Below are positions 14,683 through 23,201 of a stretch of DNA of 24,668 bases, piece after piece. The first letter of the stretch is position 1. Every line of letters begins with the position of its first letter. The stretch is from positions 1-24,668 of the forward strand of contig PAVA01000065.1 of NCBI GenBank assembly GCA_002712945.1, read 5' to 3'. This DNA is from Citromicrobium sp. (GTDB lineage: Bacteria > Pseudomonadota > Alphaproteobacteria > Sphingomonadales > Sphingomonadaceae). Below the pieces are notes generated by a model. The model did no database searches. It was not told the DNA's origin and worked only from the letters and a program-made list of their open reading frames with translations. Position numbers and translations under genes: made by a program.

Positions 14683-15126
14683 ATGATCAAGCGCCGCCTC
14701 CCGATTGTTACCGCCAGCCTTCTCGGCACCTGCGCCGCGCTTTCGGCCTGTGCCGGCGGGAACGACCTGCCCAGGGCCGACATGGCCGCCAGCCAGGTGA
14801 CCACCATTGGCGTCAATTCCTACCTCTGGCGGGCGAGCCTCGAGGCGGTGAGCTTCGCGCCGCTGCTGCAGGCGGACAGCGCGGGCGGCGTCATCGTGAC
14901 CGACTGGTACGCGAACCCGGAAAACCCGGGCGAGCGGGTCAAGCTGACCGTGTCGATCCTCGATCAGGATCTGCGCGCCGATGCCCTGCGTGTCGCCGCC
15001 AGCCGCCAGGTCAGCCAGGGCGGCGCCTGGGTCGATGCGCCGGTGCAGGCCGCGACCGTGCAGAAGCTGGAAGACATCATCCTGACCAAGGCGCGCGAGC
15101 TGCGCCGTCAGGCGATTTCCGGCTGA
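14683..15126 (+). CDS. DUF3576 family lipoprotein
   Basis: 147-aa predicted lipoprotein of the DUF3576 family. The signal ends in the lipobox LSAC (Cys23). The folded part starts with IGVNSYLWRASLEAVSF (42-58) and continues with GGVIVTDWYANPENPGERVK (68-87), the conserved block of this family. It stops 31 bases before leuS in the same direction, an arrangement common in alphaproteobacteria, and so probably heads the leuS-lptE-holA operon. The role is not established; an envelope function alongside LptE is inference only. The ATG at 14683 is the first that gives the complete signal. Confidence 0.9.
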   Translation: MIKRRLPIVTASLLGTCAALSACAGGNDLPRADMAASQVTTIGVNSYLWRASLEAVSFAPLLQADSAGGVIVTDWYANPENPGERVKLTVSILDQDLRADALRVAASRQVSQGGAWVDAPVQAATVQKLEDIILTKARELRRQAISG

Positions 15127-15157
15127 GACCCTCACCACCCTTAAAAGACATGCAGGC

Positions 15158-17686
15158 ATGAACGATACGCGCTTCGACCCGTCCACCGCAGACGGGCGCT
15201 GGCAGAAGGCATGGGACGAGGCGGAGTGTTTTCGCGCCGATAGCGGAAGCGACAAGCCCAAGACCTACGTGCTCGAGATGTTCCCCTATCCCAGCGGGCG
15301 CATCCATATCGGCCATGTGCGCAACTACACGATGGGCGACGTGCTGGCGCGTTACAAGACGATGCGCGGGCACGAAGTCCTGCACCCGATGGGGTGGGAC
15401 GCCTTCGGCATGCCGGCGGAAAACGCCGCGATGGAAAAGGGCGTCCATCCGGGCAAGTGGACCCGCGAGAACATCGAATCGATGAAGGCGCAATTGAAGC
15501 GGCTCGGCTTTGCGCTCGACTGGAGGCGCGAGCTCGCCACTTGCGAGCCCGAATATTACGGGCACGAGCAGTCGCTGTTCATCGACCTGTACGAGGCGGG
15601 CCTCGTCTATCGCAAGGAAAGCGAGGTCAACTGGGATCCCGTAGACCAGACCGTGCTCGCCAACGAACAGGTGATCGAGGGCAAGGGCTGGCGTTCGGGC
15701 GCCGAGGTCGAGAAGCGCAAGCTCGCCCAGTGGTTCCTCAAGATCACCGACTTCGCGCCCGATCTGCTCGACGGGCTGGAGGGTCTCGACAAGTGGCCCG
15801 AGAAGGTCCGGCTGATGCAGGAGAACTGGATCGGCAAGAGCCAGGGTCTCGAATTCGCCTTCGACCTGTCGAACGGCGAGAGGCTGCCCGTCTATTCGAC
15901 CCGTCCCGATACCATCTACGGCGCCAGCTTCGTTGCGGTTGCGCCCGATCATCCGCTCGCGCGCAAGGTGGCCGAAGGGGACGACGGGGCGGCTGCCTTC
16001 ATCGCCGAATGCAAGCGCGGCGGGACCACGGCTGCCGCGGTCGAGACGGCGGAAAAGCTCGGCTATCTCACCGATGTCACGGCACGGCATCCGATGATCG
16101 GCGGGCACGATATGCCGGTCTTCATCGCGAACTTCGTGCTGATGGATTACGGCACGGGCGCGGTCATGGGCGTGCCGGGCCACGACCAGCGCGACTTCGA
16201 GTTTGCCCGTAAATACCATCTGCCGATCCTGCGCGTGATCGGCGCGACTGCTGCCGATGCGGATCGCCCCCTCGGCTCGGCAGCGGAATCGGGCGAGGGC
16301 ATCCTCGTCAACTCCGGTCCGCTCGACGGGCTCGATGTGGAAAGCGCCAAGCGCAAGGTCATTGCCCGCGCCGAGTCCGAAGGCTGGGGCGAGGGCAAGG
16401 TCGTGTGGCGCCTGCGCGACTGGGGCGTTTCGCGCCAGCGCTACTGGGGCACGCCGATCCCCTTCGTCCATTGCGATGCATGCGGCGTGGTGCCGGTGCC
16501 CAAGGACCAGCTGCCGGTCGTCCTGCCCGAAGATGTCGACTTCCAGACGCCGGGTAACCCGCTGGAGCGCCACCCGACCTGGAAGCATGTCGCCTGTCCG
16601 CAATGCGGCGGCGAGGGTCGGCGCGAGACCGACACGCTCGACACCTTCGTCGATTCCTCGTGGTATTTCCTGCGCTTCGCGAGCCAGCCCGACGATCGCC
16701 CGTTCGATCCGGAAGAGGTCAATGCGTGGCTGCCGGTCGAACAGTATATCGGCGGGATCGAGCATGCGATCCTCCACCTGCTCTACGCCCGCTTCTGGAC
16801 CCGTGCGCTCGCCCGGCTCGGCCAGATCGGCTTCGAGGAGCCCTTCGCCAGCCTGTTCACGCAAGGCATGGTGACGCACGAGACCTACTACCGCCGCGAA
16901 CCAGACAATGGACGCGTGGTCTATTTCGCGCCCGAGGAAATCGACCGCGACGGGAAGGGGGCGACGCTGAAGGAAGACGGCTTCCCCGTCACCGTCGGGC
17001 GGGTGGTCAAGATGTCCAAGTCCAAGCGCAATGTCGTCGATCCCGACACGATCATCGCGCATTACGGCGCGGACGCGGTGCGCTGGTTCATGCTGTCGGA
17101 CAGTCCGCCCGAGCGCGATCTGCCCTGGTCCGAAAGCGGGATCGAAGGCTGTGCCCGCTTCGTCCAGCGCGCGTGGCGGCTGGTCGGCGAACACGACCCC
17201 GAGGCGAGCGGCGAGGATGCGGAGCTTGCGCGCAAGACCGCGCGCACCGTCCACGATGTCGCCGAAATGATCGAGGCGCTGCATTTCAACAAGGCGGTCG
17301 CCCGGCTCTATGAACTGGTCGCGGCAATCGAGAAGGCCGAACCGTCCGCCGATCGCACGCAGGCCATCGAAACCCTGTTCCCGCTGCTTGCGCCGATGAT
17401 GCCGCACCTTGCCGAAGAGGCGTGGCATGCGATCGGCAAGCAGGGGCTGATCGCCGAGGCGCCCTGGCCCGAAGTGGACGAGAGCCTGCTGCAGGACGAG
17501 GCGGTGACCATCGCCGTCCAGCACAAGGGCAAGCTGCGCGATACGCTGACCGCGCCTGCCGGGGCCTCGAAGGAGGTGCTGGAGGAAATGGCGCTGGCGA
17601 GCGAGAAGGTGCAACGCTCGATCGACGGGGCGGAAATCCGCAAGATCATTGTGGTGCCGGACAGGCTGGTCAATATCGTCACCTGA
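15158..17686 (+). CDS. leuS: Leucyl-tRNA synthetase
   Basis: Class I synthetase that charges tRNA-Leu, 842 aa. The HIGH motif is at residues 50-53 (PSGRIHIGHVRNY) and KMSKS at 618-622 (VVKMSKSKRNVVDPD). The editing (CP1) domain lies between, about residues 225-415. CDACG and CPQCGG form a likely zinc knuckle after the editing domain. The C-terminal anticodon-binding region is complete. Its stop overlaps the lptE start by one base (TGATG), indicating coupled translation. Only a weak ribosome site (AGG) precedes the ATG, but the N-terminus NDTRFDPSTADGRWQKAW is typical, so the start is well supported. Confidence 0.97.
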   Translation: MNDTRFDPSTADGRWQKAWDEAECFRADSGSDKPKTYVLEMFPYPSGRIHIGHVRNYTMGDVLARYKTMRGHEVLHPMGWDAFGMPAENAAMEKGVHPGKWTRENIESMKAQLKRLGFALDWRRELATCEPEYYGHEQSLFIDLYEAGLVYRKESEVNWDPVDQTVLANEQVIEGKGWRSGAEVEKRKLAQWFLKITDFAPDLLDGLEGLDKWPEKVRLMQENWIGKSQGLEFAFDLSNGERLPVYSTRPDTIYGASFVAVAPDHPLARKVAEGDDGAAAFIAECKRGGTTAAAVETAEKLGYLTDVTARHPMIGGHDMPVFIANFVLMDYGTGAVMGVPGHDQRDFEFARKYHLPILRVIGATAADADRPLGSAAESGEGILVNSGPLDGLDVESAKRKVIARAESEGWGEGKVVWRLRDWGVSRQRYWGTPIPFVHCDACGVVPVPKDQLPVVLPEDVDFQTPGNPLERHPTWKHVACPQCGGEGRRETDTLDTFVDSSWYFLRFASQPDDRPFDPEEVNAWLPVEQYIGGIEHAILHLLYARFWTRALARLGQIGFEEPFASLFTQGMVTHETYYRREPDNGRVVYFAPEEIDRDGKGATLKEDGFPVTVGRVVKMSKSKRNVVDPDTIIAHYGADAVRWFMLSDSPPERDLPWSESGIEGCARFVQRAWRLVGEHDPEASGEDAELARKTARTVHDVAEMIEALHFNKAVARLYELVAAIEKAEPSADRTQAIETLFPLLAPMMPHLAEEAWHAIGKQGLIAEAPWPEVDESLLQDEAVTIAVQHKGKLRDTLTAPAGASKEVLEEMALASEKVQRSIDGAEIRKIIVVPDRLVNIVT

Positions 17687-18177
17687 TGCGATTCGTTTTC
17701 TGCCTCCTCGCGACCCTTGCGCTGTCGGCCTGCGGGCTCCAGCCGATCTATGCGGGCGCGAGCGGCCAGGGTGCCGTCGCGGACCTAGGCGCAGTCGAGA
17801 TCGCACCGATCGAGGGGCGGACCGGGTGGCTGGTCGCCACCGCGCTGGAGGATCGCGTTTCGCTGCGGAACAGCGACGCCACGCCGCGCTATCGCCTCGA
17901 CGTGCAGCTCGACGAGAGCCTCGAAAGCCTCGGCCTGCTGTCCGACGAAACCGTCAGCCGCGAGCGCCGCATCCTGCGCGCACGCTATCAGCTGGTCGAC
18001 CTGTCGAGCGGGGCTATCGTGCTCGACGCGACGGCAGGATCGGACGCAGGCATCGACGTCGTGTCGAGCGATTATGCCACCATCGCTGCCGAGCGCGCTT
18101 CGGCGGAACGGCTGGCCGAGGTGGTCGCGGACCAGATCGTCACGCGGGTTTCGCTGGCGCTGCGTCGCCGCAACTGA
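17686..18177 (+). CDS. lptE: LPS-assembly lipoprotein LptE
   Basis: Outer-membrane lipoprotein that plugs the LptD barrel and helps insert LPS at the cell surface. 163 aa, with a lipobox LSAC (Cys16) followed by GLQPIYA, a sequence typical of alphaproteobacterial LptE. The rest is a small alpha/beta domain with YRLDVQLDESLESLGL and a final helix over AERASAERLAEVVADQIVTRVSLAL. Position between leuS and holA is the conserved order also seen in enterobacteria, which strengthens the call because LptE sequences diverge strongly. Starts inside the leuS stop and ends 4 bases before holA. Confidence 0.9.
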   Translation: MRFVFCLLATLALSACGLQPIYAGASGQGAVADLGAVEIAPIEGRTGWLVATALEDRVSLRNSDATPRYRLDVQLDESLESLGLLSDETVSRERRILRARYQLVDLSSGAIVLDATAGSDAGIDVVSSDYATIAAERASAERLAEVVADQIVTRVSLALRRRN

Positions 18178-18181
18178 TCGC

Positions 18182-19240
18182 ATGGCCCGCAGCCAGTCTT
18201 CCAAAACCCAGTCGTACAAGGCGAACCAGAACAGCTTCGGTCGCATGGCGGGCGAGGCCGCGCGCGAATGCCATACCTTCTTCTTCTGCGGGCCCGACGA
18301 GAGCGCGGCGTCTGCTGCGGCGGCGCGGATCGTCGCCGGGCTGGCCGATGCGGGCGAGCGGATCGACATGTCGGGCGCGGACCTGCGGCGCGACCCCGTG
18401 AGGCTGGCGGACGAGGCACGCTCCTCCTCGCTGTTCGGCGATGCCCGGCATATCCTCGTGCGCGCGACCGGCGAGGAGGCGCACGACGCGCTCGAAATCC
18501 ATCTCCAAGCGGAGGGGGAGGCGTGCCCGGTGCTGGTCGTGGCGACGTCCGCGACCGACAAGTCGCGCAGCGCGAAGCTGGTCGCCGGGGCCAAGGGCAC
18601 GCTGGTGGCGATGTTCTACCCGCCCAACCTGCGCGACATGGCCGAGACCGTGCGCGATCTGGCCGACCGCAACGGATTGCGGCTCGACGGCGATCTGGCG
18701 CAGCGAATTGCGCGCGCGTCCGGGCTCGACCGGCGGCTGGCCGAAGCCGAGGTCGAAAAGCTGGCGCTCTATCTCGATGCCGCGCCCGATTCACCCAAGA
18801 CGGCGGGCCTTTCGGCATGGGACGCGGTCGGCGCGACGAGCGAGGAAGACGGGTTCATGCCGCTCGTCAATGCGGCGCTAGGCGGCCATGCCGGGCGCTT
18901 GCCGGGCGAACTCGCGCGGCTCAACACGCTCTCGCTCAACCCGGTCGGCGTGGCGCTGGCATTCGAGCGGCGCGCGGCGCAGCTTGCCCAGCTTTCGGCC
19001 CGGATGCGACCGGGCGAGGATGTCGGCTCTTTCGTCGAGGCGCAGAAGCGCGCGCGGCGCATCTTCTTCAAGGATGAGCGCGACCTGGCCGAGCAGCTGC
19101 GCATCTGGCGGGGCAAGCGGCTCGACCGGCTGGTATCGCGGCTGACCGCGCTGCATCAGGCGCTTCTCGCCAACAGCCAGCAGGCCGAATTGCTGCTCAG
19201 CCAGGAAATCGCGTGGATCGCGCGCGCCGCGTCGCGCTAG
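18182..19240 (+). CDS. holA: DNA polymerase III subunit delta
   Basis: Delta subunit of the clamp loader, which opens the beta sliding clamp during replication. 352 aa, normal length. The start of domain I is seen as ECHTFFFCGPDESAASAAAARIV (residues 29-51, fold related to AAA+ but without a working P-loop, as expected for delta). Domain II follows with LVVATSATDKSRSAKLV and the RDMAETVRDLADRNGLRLDGD segment. Domain III is an all-helical C-terminus (LARLNTLSLNPVGVALAFERR onward). The ATG at 18182 is 4 bases after the lptE stop, so it is co-transcribed and probably coupled. The identification relies on both domain pattern and the leuS-lptE-holA order. Confidence 0.9.
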   Translation: MARSQSSKTQSYKANQNSFGRMAGEAARECHTFFFCGPDESAASAAAARIVAGLADAGERIDMSGADLRRDPVRLADEARSSSLFGDARHILVRATGEEAHDALEIHLQAEGEACPVLVVATSATDKSRSAKLVAGAKGTLVAMFYPPNLRDMAETVRDLADRNGLRLDGDLAQRIARASGLDRRLAEAEVEKLALYLDAAPDSPKTAGLSAWDAVGATSEEDGFMPLVNAALGGHAGRLPGELARLNTLSLNPVGVALAFERRAAQLAQLSARMRPGEDVGSFVEAQKRARRIFFKDERDLAEQLRIWRGKRLDRLVSRLTALHQALLANSQQAELLLSQEIAWIARAASR

Positions 19241-19255
19241 TTTGAGGCGGCACCA

Positions 19256-19363
19256 GCCCGCACCCCCGCCCGGCCAACCCATCGGTAGTATCTTGTGGGT
19301 TGGCCGCCGTCCGGGGGAAGCTGTCCCCCGGACACCTTCCCGATCCCGAACGCGGGTGCGGGC
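19256..19363. repeat. Three nested perfect inverted repeats between holA and lptA
   Basis: An outer pair, GCCCGCACCC (19256-19265) and GGGTGCGGGC (19354-19363), encloses two hairpins. The first is CGGCCAACCCA (19271-19281) with TGGGTTGGCCG (19296-19306), 14-base loop. The second is GTCCGGGGG (19309-19317) with CCCCCGGAC (19325-19333), 7-base loop. All three stems are perfect, giving a possible three-way junction of about 108 bases. It fills the gap between two convergent operons, so a two-way transcription stop is the simplest role, but no T-run follows. A REP-like repeat family is the main alternative. Confidence 0.6.
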
Positions 19364-19387
19364 CGGCACCGTAGCCCCAAGAAAATA

Positions 19388-19945
19388 TCAGTCCTGCGGG
19401 ACCGAGAAGGAGCCGGTCACCCGACCGTCCTGCGAGGAACTGCCGACACCGTCGATGCTGGAAAGCCCGCTCCGCAGGTCGATCGTCAGCCGACCGCCAT
19501 TGAGCGTGTCGCTGCCCCGGCGCAGCCGCACATCGCCGGTCATGGTGATGACGCGGCGGTTGAAATCGTACACCGCCACATTGCCTCGCGCGCTTTCGTT
19601 GCCGCGCGTCACGGTCACGCCGCCGGTGGCCGAAATGCGCTGGATGCTGAGCGCGCCACTATCCGAATAGTCGACGATGGTGCGCCCCGCCGTCAGATGC
19701 AGGTTGGCCTGATCGATCTCGACATTGCCCGAAAGGACCACGCGGTTCTGCCGGTCCTGCAGCTCGATGCGATTGGCGGCGTAGTTGACCGGCGCGTTGG
19801 AATTGTGCGCGGCAATCGCCTGCGCCTGCGCCTGCAATTGCAGGCCCGCGACCGTGCATGCCGCCAGCACAAAGCCCGCCATGCCCGATCGCAGCGCGAG
19901 ACGGCCGTGGGCGCGGGTGAAACCTGATGCAAGGCGGCGGATCAT
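19388..19945 (-). CDS. lptA: LPS-transport periplasmic protein LptA
   Basis: OstA-fold protein that forms the periplasmic bridge carrying LPS from LptC to LptD. 185 aa. A signal peptide with a long positive start covers residues 1-43 (hydrophobic core at 22-38, cut near AQA). The beta-jellyroll repeats are clear: NRIELQDRQNRVVLSGNVEI (58-77), NLHLTAGRTIVDY and ARGNVAVYDFNRRVITMTGDVRLRRGSDTLNGGRLTIDL split over residues 119-156. The start overlaps the lptC stop by ATGA. lptB, usually next, is absent here: the convergent holA operon follows. Confidence 0.92.
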   Translation of the reverse strand: MIRRLASGFTRAHGRLALRSGMAGFVLAACTVAGLQLQAQAQAIAAHNSNAPVNYAANRIELQDRQNRVVLSGNVEIDQANLHLTAGRTIVDYSDSGALSIQRISATGGVTVTRGNESARGNVAVYDFNRRVITMTGDVRLRRGSDTLNGGRLTIDLRSGLSSIDGVGSSSQDGRVTGSFSVPQD

Positions 19946-20610
19946 CGCATGCTCTCCAATGCGCCGGGCACCATGCGCAGGCGCGCGTTGCCGTCAAGCG
20001 TAATCGTGCGGGTTTCGAGGTCCACCCGCAGGCTGTCCGCCGAGAAGGTGCCCGCCGGAACCGCGCCCGAAACCCCGTCGCGACCGACCAGCAGCTGTTC
20101 GCGCAGATCGACCGAAACGCCGCGTGCAGTCAGGCGGTAGCCGTCGGTTGCCTGCAACATCACCGGGCCGCGCACCTCGAGCACTTCCTCGTCGATCGTG
20201 TAGTCCCCGCCTTCGGCCGCGATCTGCGCGGGGCCGTCCTCCAGCAGGATGCGTGCGAGCACCTGGTCGAGCCGGACGATCCCCTCCGCGCTCGACCGCT
20301 GGACGGCTTCCTCGGCACTGAGCGAGAAGGGGCGGCCCTGCTTGTCGGAGCCGCGATAGGTCGCCTTGTCGATCCGCATCCGCTCGTCGATCTGCTCCAC
20401 CTTGTCGCGGTCGAGGATGAAGGACACCTCGCTGCGCGGGGATAGCGGCGTGAGGACGAGGAAGGCGACGATCGCGCCCGTCGCCATCGGCAGGCCGATC
20501 GCGAGGATCTTGATCAGCCGATCGTGGAAGCCGCCAGGCGCTGCCTGGTGCTGCCGCCCGCGCCGCTGCGCGCGCGCTTCCTTCGTTTCTTCGACCGGAT
20601 CGTGATGCAT
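19942..20610 (-). CDS. lptC: LPS export protein LptC
   Basis: Inner-membrane-anchored jellyroll protein that passes LPS from the LptBFG transporter to LptA. 222 aa. One transmembrane helix lies at about residues 33-55, after a charged 30-residue cytoplasmic end. The periplasmic LptC domain covers residues 60-215, with the typical segments ATYRGSDKQGRPFSLSAEEA, GGDYTIDEEVLEVRGPV and FSADSLRVDLETRTITLDGNARL (split). It lies 18 bases after nrnC and overlaps lptA by 4 bases, so the three form an operon. Confidence 0.9.
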   Translation of the reverse strand: MHHDPVEETKEARAQRRGRQHQAAPGGFHDRLIKILAIGLPMATGAIVAFLVLTPLSPRSEVSFILDRDKVEQIDERMRIDKATYRGSDKQGRPFSLSAEEAVQRSSAEGIVRLDQVLARILLEDGPAQIAAEGGDYTIDEEVLEVRGPVMLQATDGYRLTARGVSVDLREQLLVGRDGVSGAVPAGTFSADSLRVDLETRTITLDGNARLRMVPGALESMR

Positions 20611-20628
20611 GTGGCTCGGCTCTCGGCC

Positions 20629-21249
20629 CTACTCGTGGCTGAAAATATCCGCATTCGGCCAGCCGGCAAGGTCCAGCCGGGCGCGGGTCGGCAGGAAATC
20701 GAAACAGGCCTGCGCAATCGGCATACGCTGTTCGCGCAGCAGACGTTCCTCGAAAATGTCGCGCAGCCGGTGGAGATAGCGCACGTCCGAGGCGGCATAT
20801 TCGCGCTGTGCCTCGTTGATTTCGGGCGCGCCCCAGTCCGAGCTTTGCTGCTGCTTGGAAATATCCTCGCCCAGCAACTCGTTGACCAGCATCTTGAGGC
20901 CGTGGCGGTCGGTATAGGTGCGGGTCAGCTTGCTCGCGATCTTGGTGCAGAACACCGGCGCGGCGGTGACGCCGAGCCAGAACTCGATCGCCGCGAGATC
21001 GAAGCGGGCGAAATGGTAGAGCTTCACCCGCGCGGGGTCGGCCAGCACGGCCTTGAGGTTGGGCGCATCGAAGCTGCTGCCCACGCCGAAGCGCACCAGA
21101 TGTTCGTCGCCCTGCCCGTCGCTGATCTGGACGAGGCACAGCCGGTCGCGGTGGGTGATGAGGCCCATGGTCTCGGTATCGACGGCCAGCGCCGCACCTT
21201 CGGCGAGCACGCCTTCGGGGAGGTCTTCTTCGTGAAAATGGACTGCCAT
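20629..21249 (-). CDS. nrnC: NanoRNase C-type DEDDy exoribonuclease (RNase D family)
   Basis: 3'-5' exoribonuclease of 206 aa. The catalytic DEDDy set is complete: Asp24 and Glu26 (VDTETMGL), Asp84 (HFARFDLAAIEF), and Tyr151 with Asp155 (EYAASDVRYLHRL). It lacks the HRDC domains of true RNase D, and the segment CTKIASKLTRTYTDRHGLK together with ISKQQQSSDW matches alphaproteobacterial NrnC, which degrades short RNA, notably dinucleotides such as pGpG. In this lineage NrnC usually replaces Orn. The ATG at 21249 precedes the typical AVHFHEEDLP start. It heads the nrnC-lptC-lptA operon and is divergent from ung. Confidence 0.88.
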   Translation of the reverse strand: MAVHFHEEDLPEGVLAEGAALAVDTETMGLITHRDRLCLVQISDGQGDEHLVRFGVGSSFDAPNLKAVLADPARVKLYHFARFDLAAIEFWLGVTAAPVFCTKIASKLTRTYTDRHGLKMLVNELLGEDISKQQQSSDWGAPEINEAQREYAASDVRYLHRLRDIFEERLLREQRMPIAQACFDFLPTRARLDLAGWPNADIFSHE

Positions 21250-21306
21250 TGAGAGTGAATTTCCTGCCAGGGATGGGGACTGGGCCGGAGCCCTTGTAAG
21301 ACACCA

Positions 21307-21319
21307 CGGCCCTAGGCCG
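21307..21319. promoter_or_regulatory. Short palindrome in the nrnC/ung divergent promoter region
   Basis: CGGCC-CTA-GGCCG is a 13-base inverted repeat about 60 bases from each start codon. It could bind a regulator, but in DNA this GC-rich such a short palindrome may be chance. Confidence 0.25.
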
Positions 21320-21379
21320 ATTGGGAAAAGAGGGAAAGGGCGTCTGGCGTGCTGCGCGCGCCCGTCATAGCAAAGAGCG

Positions 21380-22066
21380 ATGTCCCAGGATCTTCCCGCA
21401 AGCTGGCGTCCCGTGCTCGAGCCCGTGCTGGCAAGCCCCGAATCGCGGCGGCTGGGGGGCTGGCTGCGCGCCGAGGCCGAGGCGGGCAAGACGATCTTTC
21501 CGCCCGAAGGCTGCCGCTTGCGCGCGCTCGAACTGACCCCGCTGGACAAGGTGAAGGTCGTGATCCTCGGGCAGGATCCCTATCACGGGCCGGGGCAGGC
21601 GATGGGACTGTGCTTTTCGGTGCCCGACGGGGTGCAGCCGCCGCCCTCGCTCAGGAACATCTTCAGAGAGCTGGCGGATGACTGCGGTATCGCGGCGCCA
21701 TCGACCGGCGATCTGACGCCATGGGCGGAGCGCGGAGTGCTGCTCCTCAACAACTCGCTGACGGTCGAGGCGGGGCAGGCGGGCAGCCATGCGGGGCGCG
21801 GGTGGGATGCGATCACCGATGCCTGCGTCGCCGCCGTAGCCGAGCGCGCCGAGCCCAGCGTGTTCATCTTGTGGGGCAGCCATGCGCAGAAGAAGGCCTC
21901 GCGGATCGCCGAACTGAACGAGCCCACACGCCATTGCGTGATCCGATCGCCGCACCCCAGCCCGCTCTCGGCGCATCGCGGGTTCTTCGGCTCGAGGCCT
22001 TTCAGCCGCGCGAACGCCTTTCTGGAAGCGTGCGGTCGCGGTGCGATCGACTGGGGGCTGAGTTAA
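21380..22066 (+). CDS. ung: Uracil-DNA glycosylase, family 1
   Basis: Removes uracil from DNA to start base-excision repair. 228 aa, normal length. The water-activating motif GQDPYHGPGQAMGLCFSV is at residues 64-81 with catalytic Asp66. The Leu-intercalation motif HPSPLSAHRGFFG starts at His192. FSVPDGVQPPPSLRNIF is also typical. The ATG at 21380 is 5-6 bases after an AAAGAG ribosome site. It is divergent from nrnC and converges on the membrane-protein gene. All catalytic features are intact. Confidence 0.96.
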   Translation: MSQDLPASWRPVLEPVLASPESRRLGGWLRAEAEAGKTIFPPEGCRLRALELTPLDKVKVVILGQDPYHGPGQAMGLCFSVPDGVQPPPSLRNIFRELADDCGIAAPSTGDLTPWAERGVLLLNNSLTVEAGQAGSHAGRGWDAITDACVAAVAERAEPSVFILWGSHAQKKASRIAELNEPTRHCVIRSPHPSPLSAHRGFFGSRPFSRANAFLEACGRGAIDWGLS

Positions 22067-22082
22067 CTGGTTCTGACCACCG

Positions 22083-22100
22083 GGTTCGCGCTAGCGAACC
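22083..22100. terminator. Perfect hairpin between convergent ung and membrane-protein genes
   Basis: GGTTCGC (22083-22089) and GCGAACC (22094-22100) are perfect 7-base arms around GCTA, centred in the 40-base gap between two converging stops. Its position suits a shared terminator, but there is no T-run. Confidence 0.45.
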
Positions 22101-22106
22101 TGCAGA

Positions 22107-23201
22107 TTACGCCACATCGTCGAGGCGCGACAGGCGATCGAGCGCCGCGCGCATTTCCCGGTCCACATCGAGGCCGGGCGGGGGCGTCATCGGCGCAAGT
22201 GCCGATTCGTGGCGATGCTGCCCCGAACGCGGCGGAGAGACATTCACGACCTCCTGCGGCCTTTCCTCGCCCTGCAGGGCACGGGCAAGCCGTTCGACCA
22301 GCTCGGCCACGCCCAGTTCGTTGAGCGTGGGTTCCTCGGCGCGCGGCTCGGGCCATCGCGGCGGAGGCGGGGGTGCGGCATGGGCGCGCGGTTCGGCGAT
22401 CGGTTCGGCGCGAGGTGGAGCTTCGAACGGTCGATCTTCCTCCGCTTCGGCCTCGGCCTCGAAGGGGCGAGGGGCCACCGGCTCCTCCTCGTCTTCGCGC
22501 ACGAAATCGGCGAAGGGGTTGTAGCGCGAAGGGCGGGGCGGAGCGGTTGCCGGGTGGGGCGGCTGCCGTGCTCCATCCCATTCCTCGTCGCCTTGGTCGG
22601 CAAAGGCGTAGCTGACGGGCGCGGGCGGAGCGTCCGCTTCGTCCTCTTCCGGGTGCTCGAATTCCGTCAGGTCGTAGGCGTCGGCATCGCTCCATGCGGA
22701 TGCGAAATGCGGGTCGTCGATCGGTGCCCGCACGTCGTCGTCCGGTACCGTCTCGTCGAAGGCGCTCTCGTCGAACGCGGTTTCCTCCGAGGCGGGCTCG
22801 CTCTCGTGCTCGTCATCGTCGTCGTCGACCGAGGGGAGGCCCAGCGCAGAGCGAATATCGAGCGGGGGCCGGGTGCCGCTTTTGCGGGGCTTGGGCGGCG
22901 CGGCAGCGGAAGACTCGGGGCTCTCGGTGCGCACCTGCCGCGCGATGAACAGGCCCATCAGCAGGCCGATGCCGGCCGCGCCCAGCGCGAACACGAGCCG
23001 GGTCTGCGGGCCGAACGGCGCGGCACCGCCCAGCAGCATGTCGAACAGGACGGGGGGCAGGAACAGGCAGCCGCCGCCGAACAATGCGGCGAACCACAGG
23101 GCGACAAGCGCGGGGAATGCGGCGCTGGAAGTCAGCCCGCCTTCCTTCGCGTCGCTCTCGTCCGGTATGTGATCCTGCTCGGCCAAGCCGCCTTCCTTCA
23201 T
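22107..23201 (-). CDS. Two-helix membrane protein with acidic, proline-rich tail
   Basis: I do not recognise this 364-aa protein. Two transmembrane segments lie at about residues 27-49 and 66-88. The following tail of about 275 residues is very acidic and proline/alanine-rich (VDDDDDEHESE from 125, repeated FDES/FDET units near 143-151, PPPPP near 275), so it is probably disordered. It ends in a short conserved-looking helix (LNELGVAELVERLARALQ) and a second helix near the C-terminus (REMRAALDRLSRLDD). The start codon overlaps the glycosyltransferase stop (ATGA), so the two are coupled. This suggests an envelope polysaccharide role, perhaps as a scaffold; that is inference. Confidence 0.8.
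   Translation of the reverse strand: MKEGGLAEQDHIPDESDAKEGGLTSSAAFPALVALWFAALFGGGCLFLPPVLFDMLLGGAAPFGPQTRLVFALGAAGIGLLMGLFIARQVRTESPESSAAAPPKPRKSGTRPPLDIRSALGLPSVDDDDDEHESEPASEETAFDESAFDETVPDDDVRAPIDDPHFASAWSDADAYDLTEFEHPEEDEADAPPAPVSYAFADQGDEEWDGARQPPHPATAPPRPSRYNPFADFVREDEEEPVAPRPFEAEAEAEEDRPFEAPPRAEPIAEPRAHAAPPPPPRWPEPRAEEPTLNELGVAELVERLARALQGEERPQEVVNVSPPRSGQHRHESALAPMTPPPGLDVDREMRAALDRLSRLDDVA

Noticed and set aside
14393..14686. Plus-strand frame of 97 codons whose stop overlaps the DUF3576 ATG
   Set aside because: The overlap looks like coupling, but the product is Arg/Pro/Ser-rich with no signal or fold and the start has no ribosome site.
15077..17806. Open minus-strand frame of about 900 codons opposite leuS
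   Set aside because: It is antisense to a complete leucyl-tRNA synthetase and has a composition typical of a shadow frame.
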